Shown here: piece by piece, positions 16,233 through 25,601 of the stretch
How positions within the stretch are numbered: position 1 is the first letter of the stretch
Layout: every line of letters begins with the position of its first letter
Assembly: GCA_001768325.1 (NCBI GenBank)
Contig: MENQ01000012.1
Span: forward strand, 62,001 to 126,000
From: Bacteroidetes bacterium GWC2_46_850
Lineage (GTDB): Bacteria; Bacteroidota; Bacteroidia; Bacteroidales; Dysgonomonadaceae
DNA: 64,000 nucleotides
Reading direction: 5' to 3'
Notes under the pieces: model-generated
The model's database searches: none
Seen by the model: the letters and a program-made list of their open reading frames with translations, nothing else
What the model was told of the DNA's origin: nothing
Made by a program: the position numbers and the translations under genes

Positions 16233-18059
16233 TTACTCCAAAATGAGTATCTCTTTGGGTGAGAGGGTAAGTGTCTCTTCCAGTGAGATGTTTCTACCGG
16301 AAATGAAATCAGTCCACTCGCGCTTGTTCATGATAGACTCACTATACCGGTCGAGGTTTATCTCCACATTGTTGGAAGTGCCATTCATAAAGACCAGCAT
16401 ACGCTTTTCGCCAAGATAGCGTTCATATGCGTACACCCCTTTTTGCAGTACGTAATGCTTCATGCCGCCACGGGCGATCACCTCGTTGTCCTGCCGCCAG
16501 TGGAGGAGCTTGCTGAGAAAATCGAATGCTTCATTCTGGATTTCGTCTCGTCCAGCTTGCTTGAAATGATCTACCTTATCGCCGGGCCATCCGCCCGGAA
16601 CATCGAGGCGTATGTTACCATCGGACTTGCTCTTGTTTCCATGCATCAGCAACTCGGTACCATAATATATCTGCGGCGTGCCGGGCATGGTGAGCAGGAA
16701 AGTGATTGCCTGCTTCCAGCCGGAGAGCTCTTTGGGATACTCCTTCAGCAGGCGGTCGGTGTCGTGGTTGTCGAGAAAACGGAGCACATTGTAGATGTCG
16801 GGATAGATAAAATCGTAAGTCATGTGGTCGAAGATGCCATGCAGCCCCCCGTTCCATTCGGTGGTCTCTTCAAAGAAGGCAGCGTGGGAGAGTCCCATAA
16901 AGCGGAAGTCCATCACCGATTTCAATTTGGTGTTTTTGGGATTGATGACACTGTTCCGCTGCCAGAAGGCTGTGCCGATTGTGTTGTTGAGCCATGCTTC
17001 ACCCACGATGTTGTAGTGGGGGTATTCCTTCTCCACAGCTTCAATCCAGTCGATCATCATGTCGTAATCGGCATAGGGGTAGGTATCTTGCCGGATGCCA
17101 TCCACGCCTGAGTATTCGATCCACCAGATGCTGTTCTGGATCAGATATTTTGCTACATGACGATTGCGCTGATTCAGATCGGGCATGGTGGGTACGAACC
17201 AGCCGTCCACCATCTTGTCCTTGTCGTAATCCGATGCATAGGGATCGAAATACATCTCCTTCATGTGCGAGGTCTGCACGTATTCTTTCAGGTTGTTGAA
17301 CCAGTCGGGCGATGGCACGTCCTTTACCCATGGGTGGTCGCTTCCGCAGTGGTTGAATATCATGTCCATCACCACCTTCATATCTTTGGCGTGGGTGTCT
17401 TCGATCAGCTTTTTATACTCTTCATTGGTCCCGAAGCGGGGATCCACCTTGTAATAGTCGGTCGTAGCATAACCGTGGTACGATCCGCCCTCCATGTCGT
17501 TCTCCAGTACCGGATTCAGCCAGATGGCCGTCACGCCCAGTTGCGAGAGATAGTTCAGGTGATTGGAAATTCCTTTCAGATCCCCTCCGTGCCGGGCGTT
17601 GGGGTCGTTGCGGTCGACTTTGTAGGGCATGCGCATTTGGATCTGATCATTCGACGTATCGCCATTTGCAAAGCGATCGGGCATAATCAGGTAAAGCACA
17701 TCCGATGAATTGAAACTCTCTATATTCAGTCTGTCAGGATTCCGTTCTTTCAGCTCATATTGCAACGTGATGTTCTTTTTTCCGTTCGTGAACCGGATGT
17801 CAAATGTTTCGGGGATGCTGTTGGACAGATCAAGGTAGATGATCTGGTAGTTGGGACTCCCGAGTCTCACCACCTCTTTGATCCGCACATGCGCTGTATT
17901 CAGTTCCGGAGTATAAGCTGCAATATTTTCGCCCGACACCATCAGTTGCAGTTCGTTTTCCTGCATGCCGCTCCACCAGAAGGAGGGGTCGATTTGTATC
18001 TGTTGTGCCTGCGCGAGAGAGGTGACAATAAGGGATAGAAATAGGAATATTTTTCTCAT
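16233..18059 (-). CDS. susA: neopullulanase/cyclomaltodextrinase-type GH13 enzyme, SusA-like
   Basis: A 608-residue secreted enzyme that cuts maltodextrins, pullulan and cyclodextrins. The chosen start gives a standard Sec signal without lipobox (FLFLSLIVTSLAQAQQ), so the product is periplasmic; an ATG at 18101 would add 14 residues and overlap a terminator hairpin. An N-terminal beta domain (about 20-130) precedes the barrel. Catalytic sites are DGIRQDTYPYAD (Asp325), IVGEAWLNN (Glu354) and FLDNHDTDR (Asp433), and MPDLNQRN corresponds to the neopullulanase-type region V. Size and domain order match SusA of Bacteroides. It lies downstream of a putative attenuator that separates it from the binding-protein genes. 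Confidence 0.93.
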   Translation of the reverse strand: MRKIFLFLSLIVTSLAQAQQIQIDPSFWWSGMQENELQLMVSGENIAAYTPELNTAHVRIKEVVRLGSPNYQIIYLDLSNSIPETFDIRFTNGKKNITLQYELKERNPDRLNIESFNSSDVLYLIMPDRFANGDTSNDQIQMRMPYKVDRNDPNARHGGDLKGISNHLNYLSQLGVTAIWLNPVLENDMEGGSYHGYATTDYYKVDPRFGTNEEYKKLIEDTHAKDMKVVMDMIFNHCGSDHPWVKDVPSPDWFNNLKEYVQTSHMKEMYFDPYASDYDKDKMVDGWFVPTMPDLNQRNRHVAKYLIQNSIWWIEYSGVDGIRQDTYPYADYDMMIDWIEAVEKEYPHYNIVGEAWLNNTIGTAFWQRNSVINPKNTKLKSVMDFRFMGLSHAAFFEETTEWNGGLHGIFDHMTYDFIYPDIYNVLRFLDNHDTDRLLKEYPKELSGWKQAITFLLTMPGTPQIYYGTELLMHGNKSKSDGNIRLDVPGGWPGDKVDHFKQAGRDEIQNEAFDFLSKLLHWRQDNEVIARGGMKHYVLQKGVYAYERYLGEKRMLVFMNGTSNNVEINLDRYSESIMNKREWTDFISGRNISLEETLTLSPKEILILE

Positions 18060-18087
18060 TATGGGATGATTTGTGTGGATTGAGACA

Positions 18088-18117
18088 AAAAAGCACGGCA
18101 TTCCTGCCGCGCTTTTT
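18088..18117 (-). terminator. intrinsic terminator or attenuator between susF-like and susA-like genes
   Basis: A 13-pair stem with one A/C mismatch (arms 18088-18100 and 18105-18117) and a 4-base loop. On the minus strand it ends in a run of six T. It lies in the gap between two genes of the same operon, so partial read-through would lower expression of the two enzymes relative to susCDEF. Confidence 0.7.
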
Positions 18118-18130
18118 ATTGTGAAGTTAT

Positions 18131-19561
18131 TTATTGTTTTACCATCGTCGCCTTGTACTGTTTGGGGTCGGACAGATTGAGGGTGATGAGGTAAGTGCCT
18201 GCCTGCGCCACAGCGATGTTGTCGCCGCCGTAACCAAGATTATCCAATGCTCCGCCAAGGTTGATGTCCCAGCCGTTGTTTGCCCTGAACTTGAATTGTT
18301 TGGCATCGAGTGCGGTGGTCACCGACCACAGTTTGGTTGCCGGATCGTAGGTCATCGGTGTGGAATCGTTCCAGCTACCTGCAGTGGCATCGCCAATAAG
18401 ACCCCATTCGGTTTTCACTGCGGAATAGGTGAATGGCGATCCGGAGAGGTCGGCTTTTAGCAGATAATAACCCGCACCCGATATCTTCAGGTTATCGCCA
18501 CTGGTAGAAAGGGTGCCTCCTCCACCATCGCCGTAGTTGGTGCCGCTCCAGCTGGGTTCGGATGTGAATTTGAAATCGGTATTCGCATCCGGGAAGTTTG
18601 CATAACCTTCATATTTGAAGTCCAAATCACGGCTATAGAGCGTGGGCGCTGTGGCCGGGTTCCATCCCTGGTGGCTGCCGGGAACGTAAAGAGTGAGGTT
18701 CATCACGCCAATGATCTCGATGGTATAGGTATATTCCATCATGTTGAGCGTGATCTTCACCCATCCGGGTTCGGTTACCCGCATGGCCTGTGCGTCGACA
18801 ACAATAAGGTCACCCTCGAGGGCGGTATTGCCATCCACCGGATTACCCAGTACGCCATCCCATGAAGCGGCATCCTTGGATGATTTGGGTACAATCTTAA
18901 AGTATCCCGGGTTCTCAACCAGGATGGAGAAATAGGGATCTTCGTACACATCCTTGCCGCTATGGCTGAACTTATAGGCATTCAGATCACCGATATTCCA
19001 TTCGTTCATGCCTCCGATCAGGTAATATTCCGTTTCAATCAGCATCCCCACGGGAGTGATGCTGACAGGTCCGAAAACGGGACGCGCAGACAATTGCGCA
19101 TTGGTGCCTCCATCCACCAAAATGGGTGTTGCACGCACGTATATGTCACGTGCAAAAGGAGCCTTTCCGTAGAAAGTCTTTACTGCTTCATTCAGATCGG
19201 TCGCTTTTACCGTTGCAGTGTTGTTTGCAGAAACAGAAGGGAGCTCTATCACATTGAGAAATTCGTTTGTGCTGGATACCTCTACTTTGTATTTCAGAAA
19301 GGCACCTTCTGTTAATTGCGGGGTTGCGGTTGCTTTGACCACTTCCATGGCTTTTACACTGGTCAGGTCTGCATCGTTTAATATGACTGCAGAGGCTATC
19401 CCCGATCCCTGGACAAATGTAAATCCATCTGCCGATTGTATCGGTCCCTGTTCATTCACTACCGGCTCGGCAACGAATTGATTGGCATAGGGATCGTCGC
19501 ACGCCACAAACGCTGTGCATACCAGCAGGAGGGTGGATATAAATGTAATTATGTTTTTCAT
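18131..19561 (-). CDS. susF: SusF/SusE-like starch-binding outer-membrane lipoprotein (three modules)
   Basis: A 476-residue lipoprotein (LLLVCTAFVAC, then DDPY, an acidic lipoprotein-export-like signal suggesting surface display). An N-terminal SusE-type immunoglobulin-like domain (about residues 25-150) is followed by three starch-binding modules starting near YYLIGGMNEWNIGD, LYVPGSHQGWNP and GLIGDATAGSWND. Tryptophans in such modules stack on glucan rings. It does not cut starch but holds it near the SusCD complex. The start at 19561 is chosen for the signal peptide; an upstream ATG at 19603 adds basic residues and overlaps the preceding gene. Only 4 bases separate it from susE. Confidence 0.9.
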   Translation of the reverse strand: MKNIITFISTLLLVCTAFVACDDPYANQFVAEPVVNEQGPIQSADGFTFVQGSGIASAVILNDADLTSVKAMEVVKATATPQLTEGAFLKYKVEVSSTNEFLNVIELPSVSANNTATVKATDLNEAVKTFYGKAPFARDIYVRATPILVDGGTNAQLSARPVFGPVSITPVGMLIETEYYLIGGMNEWNIGDLNAYKFSHSGKDVYEDPYFSILVENPGYFKIVPKSSKDAASWDGVLGNPVDGNTALEGDLIVVDAQAMRVTEPGWVKITLNMMEYTYTIEIIGVMNLTLYVPGSHQGWNPATAPTLYSRDLDFKYEGYANFPDANTDFKFTSEPSWSGTNYGDGGGGTLSTSGDNLKISGAGYYLLKADLSGSPFTYSAVKTEWGLIGDATAGSWNDSTPMTYDPATKLWSVTTALDAKQFKFRANNGWDINLGGALDNLGYGGDNIAVAQAGTYLITLNLSDPKQYKATMVKQ

Positions 19562-19565
19562 CTTT

Positions 19566-20774
19566 TTATTTTTTAATGAACGTATAGGTTTTATCGATAT
19601 CATTAAAGAATACCATGTAGGTGCCAGCTTTCACGGGGATATTTTTACCTCCCGCCGTGGCAATGCCATAGGGGAATGTTGCATCACCCCAGTTATCGCC
19701 CCAATCACTGTTGTAACGGAATTTACATTCGCTGTCGGCAGTGAAGGTGTATTCTGCATACCACATATGGTTGTTTACGGTTTGATAAGCGGTCATGGAA
19801 ATATCGGGATTTCCTCCCCAATCGGTCATAGCACCCACCACACCCATGTTATTGAATAGCTTGGGCGTAATGGCGGTTTTTGTAATTGACACCTGGTTGG
19901 TGATGGAATTCAGCGTAACAATGTAATAACCACTTTCAGGAACCTTGAAGTTTGAGGAACCTCCGTCGTTGTGTACTGGGTTGTCTATACCATCTGCATC
20001 TTTGTTACCCCACTGTTCGCTCCAACCACCTACTACTCCGATCAGTTTGAATGTCTTGGATGCTTCGAAATAACCGGTGTATGAATAAATACCTTTCCCC
20101 TCTGCGTTGTACACACTTCCTTCCACCACACTTAAGGGAATCACGTTGGAACCGAGTCCGCCCGTACTGTTGTCCCATCCCATATAACCAATGATATAAT
20201 AGGGACTTAAAATGGTAGCTTCCTTGTAGGTTTTCAGGTTTTCAATGTAGTAAGGTAAAACGTTCAGTTTAATAACGTTTGAAAGAAGCGGCTTCACCGT
20301 TGGTTCCGTTGTCAATGCATTCTTTGTGGCATTGCTGACAATAGCCTTCAGTCGCAGGTAAATGTCTTTCGATACACTCGGATTGGGCATTTCTCCCTGA
20401 TACAAATCAAACAATGCCTTGTTCATCTCTTTCGTGTTGATGGCCACGTTTTCGCCCTGAACCGATGAGGGTAGTTCAATAAAAGTGCTCATGTTTTCAT
20501 CGAACGAAACCTGCACATAGTAGGTTACGGCAGCTTTAAAGCCATAATCGGGCTGTGTGGTTACCAGAGCGTCCATGTTGGTGCCGTCATTTTCCTGCTC
20601 CAACACGTATGTGAAACCGGAATAACGGGTTTGGTTCAGCACATAGGTGAGTGATCCATTCTCTGCTGCAGGATTGATCACAGGCCCTAATTCCTCTTCA
20701 GCACATGATGACAGGAAAACCAACCCGACCATCCATAAGAGTATATTGTTCATTTTTTTCATACTTGTCTTCAT
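19566..20774 (-). CDS. susE: SusE-like starch-binding outer-membrane lipoprotein (two modules)
   Basis: A 402-residue lipoprotein (MVGLVFLSSC, then AEEE, an acidic surface-export-like signal). It has the SusE N-terminal domain (GFTYVLEQENDGTNMDALVTTQPDYGF to about residue 165) and then two binding modules beginning near YYIIGYMGWDNS and MGVVGAMTDWGGNP. It resembles the susF-like neighbour but has one module fewer, matching the SusE (two) versus SusF (three) difference in Bacteroides. Starts at residues 1, 5 or 8 are all possible (20774, 20762, 20753); the signal peptide works with any. It lies 14 bases downstream of susD. Confidence 0.9.
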   Translation of the reverse strand: MKTSMKKMNNILLWMVGLVFLSSCAEEELGPVINPAAENGSLTYVLNQTRYSGFTYVLEQENDGTNMDALVTTQPDYGFKAAVTYYVQVSFDENMSTFIELPSSVQGENVAINTKEMNKALFDLYQGEMPNPSVSKDIYLRLKAIVSNATKNALTTEPTVKPLLSNVIKLNVLPYYIENLKTYKEATILSPYYIIGYMGWDNSTGGLGSNVIPLSVVEGSVYNAEGKGIYSYTGYFEASKTFKLIGVVGGWSEQWGNKDADGIDNPVHNDGGSSNFKVPESGYYIVTLNSITNQVSITKTAITPKLFNNMGVVGAMTDWGGNPDISMTAYQTVNNHMWYAEYTFTADSECKFRYNSDWGDNWGDATFPYGIATAGGKNIPVKAGTYMVFFNDIDKTYTFIKK

Positions 20775-20788
20775 TTTCTAGCGTTAGA

Positions 20789-22366
20789 TTAATAACCCGT
20801 GTTTTGTTTCAGGTTTTCGTTCGAGTTCATGTCTGTCGACGGAATGGGGAACAAATTGTAGATTTCGCTGAATTTAGTACCCGACGGACTACCACCTTTC
20901 CAATCCCAGTTGTAATCTCCACCGCCATAATATCCATAACGAATCAGGTCGGTGCGACGATGACCTTCAAAGTAAAATTCACGTGCTTTCTCGTCTAAAA
21001 TACGATCAAGATTGATCGTGGTAAAAATTGGTGCGTTGGCTCGGGTGCGCAAAGCGTTGATTGCTGTAAGGGCTGCATCATTGCTGCCTCCGGCACGCAG
21101 CGTTGCTTCTGCAAAAGTCAGGTAAGCTTCTGCAGCACGCAGGAAGGGGACATCCATATCGGGAAACTGCGTGTCGCCCGGTGAGGCACCGTCGGCTCTC
21201 GCGTTGTTGTATTTCATCACCGAGTAACCTTGTTTGAAAATTTCTACTTTTTGAATTTCCAGGGTGCGGTCGTTTGGATCTACAAAGAACAATGCTCTTT
21301 TGTCGGCTGCTCCCGTTGTTGTGGGTGTAACATACGCGTTGGCGGGAATATTGCCATCGGGGAAGAATTTCTTCACCAGCGTGGCACGGGCACGATTACC
21401 ACCCCAACCTTCTGTGGAACCCCAGTTGGGCATTCCGCTGGTACGCGTGGATGCGATCAGGAACAAGGATGAACCCCAGCTTCTTGTTTTAATGCCGTCG
21501 GCTGCAATGGGAAGAATGATTTCCTGCGGAGCTTTGTTGACGTTGGAGCCGCTGTTGTCACCCATAAACAGGTGGGTATATTCGGGATTTAATTTGTAGG
21601 CTGAATCCATGACTTTTTTTGCATAGGTTGCTGCTTCACTCCATTTGGGCGTACCGGTATACACTTCTGCGTTCAGGTAAAGTCTTGATTTCAATAACCA
21701 GTTGGCTGCCTTGTCGGCACGATAGTAAGGAGCCTGTTTGGGATCATACATATCGGCCTCGCATTCAGTAAGTTCTTTTTCAACATAGTTGAAAAGATCG
21801 GCACGGCTGATCTGCTTCGGAGCCTCTGTAGCGACCACTTCGGTAAAAGGAACGTTGCCGAAGAAATCCATCAGGTAAAAATAGTTCAGTGCACGCATAA
21901 AACGTGTTTCGGCACGTTGTTTCACTGTTTTCTCATCGGTCATCCCCTCGGTTTGTTCCAGGAAATGGTTGCAAAGTGTCACATTGAAGTAGAAACGTCC
22001 GTAAACACCGGTGATCTGATCGTGAGACGACGACCATCGGTTGAAGTTCATTTCGGGAATACCCGGGTCTCCCCAGGAGCAGATTGCTTCGTCGGTTGTC
22101 AGTTCATTCAGGTTCCAGATGAGACGGACAAATGCTGATGTCCCTTCATCAATTCCGTCCACGTCTCCACGTCCTGCCGGACCTTCCTGTCCGGTAAGCG
22201 CCAGGGTTGCGTATATTTTTGCAAACACGCCGTCCTGTTCGAAAGTTTGTGTTACACTCGGGTCAATCGGTTCCACATCCAAATCGCTGATACACGATGT
22301 GGACACGCCCATGGCGAGCAAAACCAGGAGAACGGTCGTCTTATATTTTATATTCCAATGTTTCAT
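20789..22366 (-). CDS. susD: SusD/RagB-family starch-binding lipoprotein
   Basis: SusD is the lid of the SusC transporter and captures malto-oligosaccharides at the cell surface. The 525-residue protein has a lipoprotein signal (LLVLLAMGVSTSC, then ISDLD). It has the SusD N-terminal TPR-rich region (FAKIYATLALTG, YGRFYFNVTLCNHFLEQT, RFMRALNYFYLMDFFGNVPF) and the C-terminal RagB/SusD block (RAAEAYLTFAEATLRAGG, LDEKAREFYFEGHRRTDLIRYG). GQEGPAGRGDVDG near residues 60-70 is also found in starch SusDs. It is directly downstream of susC. Confidence 0.95.
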   Translation of the reverse strand: MKHWNIKYKTTVLLVLLAMGVSTSCISDLDVEPIDPSVTQTFEQDGVFAKIYATLALTGQEGPAGRGDVDGIDEGTSAFVRLIWNLNELTTDEAICSWGDPGIPEMNFNRWSSSHDQITGVYGRFYFNVTLCNHFLEQTEGMTDEKTVKQRAETRFMRALNYFYLMDFFGNVPFTEVVATEAPKQISRADLFNYVEKELTECEADMYDPKQAPYYRADKAANWLLKSRLYLNAEVYTGTPKWSEAATYAKKVMDSAYKLNPEYTHLFMGDNSGSNVNKAPQEIILPIAADGIKTRSWGSSLFLIASTRTSGMPNWGSTEGWGGNRARATLVKKFFPDGNIPANAYVTPTTTGAADKRALFFVDPNDRTLEIQKVEIFKQGYSVMKYNNARADGASPGDTQFPDMDVPFLRAAEAYLTFAEATLRAGGSNDAALTAINALRTRANAPIFTTINLDRILDEKAREFYFEGHRRTDLIRYGYYGGGDYNWDWKGGSPSGTKFSEIYNLFPIPSTDMNSNENLKQNTGY

Positions 22367-22394
22367 ATGATCTCTCTTTTTGATGGTTATTAAA

Positions 22395-25300
22395 TTAAAA
22401 CGTAAGGCTTAATCCCATGATAGATGTCATTGGGCGCGGATAAATATCGCGGTCTATGCCACCCCATACTTCAGGATCCAGCCCATCATATCTTGTCCAT
22501 ACAAACGGATTTTGAACGGTAAGATACAACCGTGCATTCGATAATCTTGCAGGCGCCAGATGGGTAAAGTTGTATCCGAGGGTGATATTGTCCATTCGAA
22601 CGAATGAGGCTTCCTGCACGTAATAATCTGAGAAGTAGGAATTGGATAAACCCACAAAATTGGTTTCAAATGCCGAGACAGGCTTGTTTGAGAAAAAGCC
22701 TGAAGTGGACCAGACGCCGCCAATGCCGATATTTGCACCTCTTGCAGCTACGTCGTTGTATATATAATTACCAAAACTGGATCTCAGTGTAAAGCTCAGA
22801 TCCACATGCTTATAGGAGAATCGGGATGAAAGACCCATCAGCACATCGCCTACAGGGCTGTGGAAGAAGTAGCGGTCGTCGTCGTTGATGGTACCGTCAC
22901 CGTTTCTGTCAACGAAAAGTCCTTCAATGGGTTTCCCGCTGTTGTCGTAAACCTGTTCGTAGACATAGAACGAAGAAGCTGGAAATCCTACGGCGTGAGC
23001 CTGTATGTTGTTACCGGTTCCGGAGGAAATGTTGCCGGTTTCCACGACATAATCTTCCCTGTTGCCCGATGTGAGTTTGGTAATTTCATTGCTGTTATAG
23101 GTAGCATTATAACCCAGGTTCCAGGTGAAATCCTGGGTGCGGATTACATCGCCGTTTATCGAAAATTCAACGCCGGTATTCGTCATGGAGCCGATGTTGC
23201 TGACAACACGGTTTTTGAAGTTGGTGCCGGCAGGAATTTCGATGACATTGATCAAGTCGTCCGTATTTTTCTTGTAATAATCCACCGCTCCGGTGATCCG
23301 GTTATTCAGAAAACCAAAGTCTATTCCGGCGTTGTATGTGGTCGTTTCTTCCCATTTCAGATCCTTATTGTAGGCATCGGGACGATAGGTTGTCAGGTAT
23401 TCATCGCCAATGGGATAATAAGCTCCGTCTATGTTTTCGGAATAAACGGGGATGTAGGGATAATCACCCTGTAAAATGTTCTGCTGTCCTGTAATACCGT
23501 AACCAAGTCTGAGTTTCAGATCGGAAAACAGGCGCTGACCTTCCATAAAGCCTTCTTCGTTAATTTTCCAGGCAAAAGCAAACGAGGGGAAGAGACTCCA
23601 GCGATTCTCTTTGGAGAAGCGTGAGCTTCCGTCGTTTCTCACCGTTGCAGTAAACAGATATTTGTTGGCCAAGTTATAGTTCAAACGGCCAAAGAAAGAT
23701 ACCAGATAATTCTCGCTTTTCCACTCTCTGTTCATGGGCAGATATCCGTCCAGACCGATGTAGTCGTTACTACCTTCCCGGTAAAAATGTTGCCATTCAT
23801 ATCCGGCCATGATATCAAGGTTGTGCATCTCGTTGAAATCCTTGGTGTACTGCATGTAATAGTTCAACGATTTGTTGGTTTTGTAAATCTGTTCCCAACC
23901 GGTGCGTCCGTGTGGATGATCCTGTGCGTTGGCTTTGTCTACATACAAATCCTGTTTTCCGTCGGAGAGGTCGATGCCCAATCCCAGGTGTGCACGCATA
24001 TCGGGTAGGAAATGGAAACGATAGTCGATGTCGGCACTACCGATAAAGTTTTTCGCGGCGGATGTTTCCTCTTTTAAATTAAGTGTTGCCAGCGGGTTCC
24101 TTACAGCCAGTGTGTTGAAGTTGTTTTGTGGAACTCCTTCTTTTTCGGTAGTGGTGTGCCACTGGAAGTAACCACCGAAAAGATTGCGGTAAACTGCTTC
24201 GTTCGACATGACGGGCTGCGTGGGGTCCATTGCTGCGGCAGAGCCCACGGCGCCCGTATCGGCATACCGGTTTGTAATGTACATCCCCTTGGCATTCAGA
24301 TTCATCTTTAAATGGTCGTCCAGCAACGAGGGACTCAGGTTGAGGGAGCCCGTGATGCGGTTAAATTCCGAGGTCCTGAGAATGCCGTTCTGGTGTGTAT
24401 AACCCACCGAAGCACGGTAAGGCATGTTTTTTAATCCGCCCAGAATGCTGATGTTGTGGTCTGTGCTTGCGCCGACCTGATAAATTTTGCTTTGCCAGTC
24501 GGTATTGGCATTTCCCAATTTGCTGACAGCTTCGTCGTTTACGCCTGCATATAAATCAGTTACATAACTGCGGAATTGATCGGCAGACCAGACATCAATG
24601 GTCTTCTTCACATTGCTCAACGACATGTTACCTTCATACTGAATGGTGGGCTTACTTCCAGCACGTCCCTTTTTCGTGGTGATGATGATGACGCCGTTCG
24701 ATGCGCGTGATCCATAGATGGCTGTAGCTGACGCGTCTTTCAAAACGGTAAAGGTCTCAATGTCGTTCGGGTTTACCATACTCAACGGGTTGGCCACACC
24801 TTTGATTCCATCGTTGTCCATTGCCAGTCCATCGATCACGATTAACGGATCGTTGCTTGCTGAAAGTGAAGAACCTCCCCTGATGCGGATTGTTGAGCCA
24901 CCCCCTGGAGTACCACCGCTGGAAACGACGTTCACACCGGCGATTTTACCGGTCATCATATCCTGGGCATTGGTTACAAGTCCTTTGTTGATGTTGTCGG
25001 GTTTGATTGCTGTAACTGACCCTGTAGCGTCATCTTTTCTGACTGTTCCATAACCAATTACCACCAATTCTTCAAGCATCTCGGTGTCTTCCTGCATCAC
25101 GATGAGCACGGAGGTTCGATTGTTGACGGGAATGGTTTGCGGTTTGTAACCGATGTAACTCACTTCCAGTACGCCGTCGGCCGGAACCCGAAGCTCAAAG
25201 TTACCGTCGTAATCGGTCACCGTTCCGGTGGAAGTTCCTTGTAACAGAATGTTGACGCCGATAAGCGGTTCGCCGGCAACATCTGTGATGCTTCCCCTTA

Positions 25301-25406
25301 CATTTATCGGCGCACCGGTCTGGGCACTGGCCGACAAAATCATCAGCATTCCGAATAACACTGTTATCAGGAAAACTCTACTGCTTTTTCTAAATTTTAC
25401 ATACAT
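22395..25406 (-). CDS. susC: SusC-family TonB-dependent outer-membrane transporter for maltodextrin
   Basis: A 1003-residue outer-membrane importer. A Sec signal (to about residue 29) is followed by a carboxypeptidase-regulatory-like domain (GSITDVAGEPLIGVNIL), the SusC motif ELVVIGYGTVRKDDATGSV, the plug (PLIVIDGLAMDND) and a 22-strand barrel ending in Phe. There is no N-terminal STN domain, so it is not wired to an ECF sigma/anti-sigma pair. It is first in the susCDEFA-GH13 operon. Upstream lie a perfect -7 element at 25526-25533 and a perfect LacI-type palindrome at 25588-25601. The substrate is inferred from the starch enzymes and SusEF partners. Confidence 0.95.
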   Translation of the reverse strand: MYVKFRKSSRVFLITVLFGMLMILSASAQTGAPINVRGSITDVAGEPLIGVNILLQGTSTGTVTDYDGNFELRVPADGVLEVSYIGYKPQTIPVNNRTSVLIVMQEDTEMLEELVVIGYGTVRKDDATGSVTAIKPDNINKGLVTNAQDMMTGKIAGVNVVSSGGTPGGGSTIRIRGGSSLSASNDPLIVIDGLAMDNDGIKGVANPLSMVNPNDIETFTVLKDASATAIYGSRASNGVIIITTKKGRAGSKPTIQYEGNMSLSNVKKTIDVWSADQFRSYVTDLYAGVNDEAVSKLGNANTDWQSKIYQVGASTDHNISILGGLKNMPYRASVGYTHQNGILRTSEFNRITGSLNLSPSLLDDHLKMNLNAKGMYITNRYADTGAVGSAAAMDPTQPVMSNEAVYRNLFGGYFQWHTTTEKEGVPQNNFNTLAVRNPLATLNLKEETSAAKNFIGSADIDYRFHFLPDMRAHLGLGIDLSDGKQDLYVDKANAQDHPHGRTGWEQIYKTNKSLNYYMQYTKDFNEMHNLDIMAGYEWQHFYREGSNDYIGLDGYLPMNREWKSENYLVSFFGRLNYNLANKYLFTATVRNDGSSRFSKENRWSLFPSFAFAWKINEEGFMEGQRLFSDLKLRLGYGITGQQNILQGDYPYIPVYSENIDGAYYPIGDEYLTTYRPDAYNKDLKWEETTTYNAGIDFGFLNNRITGAVDYYKKNTDDLINVIEIPAGTNFKNRVVSNIGSMTNTGVEFSINGDVIRTQDFTWNLGYNATYNSNEITKLTSGNREDYVVETGNISSGTGNNIQAHAVGFPASSFYVYEQVYDNSGKPIEGLFVDRNGDGTINDDDRYFFHSPVGDVLMGLSSRFSYKHVDLSFTLRSSFGNYIYNDVAARGANIGIGGVWSTSGFFSNKPVSAFETNFVGLSNSYFSDYYVQEASFVRMDNITLGYNFTHLAPARLSNARLYLTVQNPFVWTRYDGLDPEVWGGIDRDIYPRPMTSIMGLSLTF

Positions 25407-25525
25407 GTTGTTAACGTTATAAGATTAACTGATTAATACTCTCTTCATCATCATGACACAAAAAGGAATCGAATAAATCAATGAAAGGTTAATTTTCATT
25501 TGATTTATTTAATTCACTCCGCATA

Positions 25526-25533
25526 CAAAGTTA
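25526..25533 (-). promoter_or_regulatory. -7 element for the sus operon
   Basis: The minus strand reads TAACTTTG, a perfect TAnnTTTG. The resulting leader would be about 113 nt. No good -33 element is visible. Confidence 0.55.
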
Positions 25534-25587
25534 GAATATCAAAAATGGTATGGTATTGAAAAAGGTGTAATTAACCTCGTTTGACCG

Positions 25588-25601
25588 TGCAAACGTTTGC
25601 A
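25588..25601 (-). promoter_or_regulatory. probable LacI-family operator upstream of susC
   Basis: TGCAAACGTTTGCA is a perfect 14-base palindrome with the central AACGTT typical of LacI/GalR operators. It lies 54 bases upstream of the -7 element and 182 bases before susC. A one-base variant lies upstream of the sugar transporter next to the regulator gene. Confidence 0.8.
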
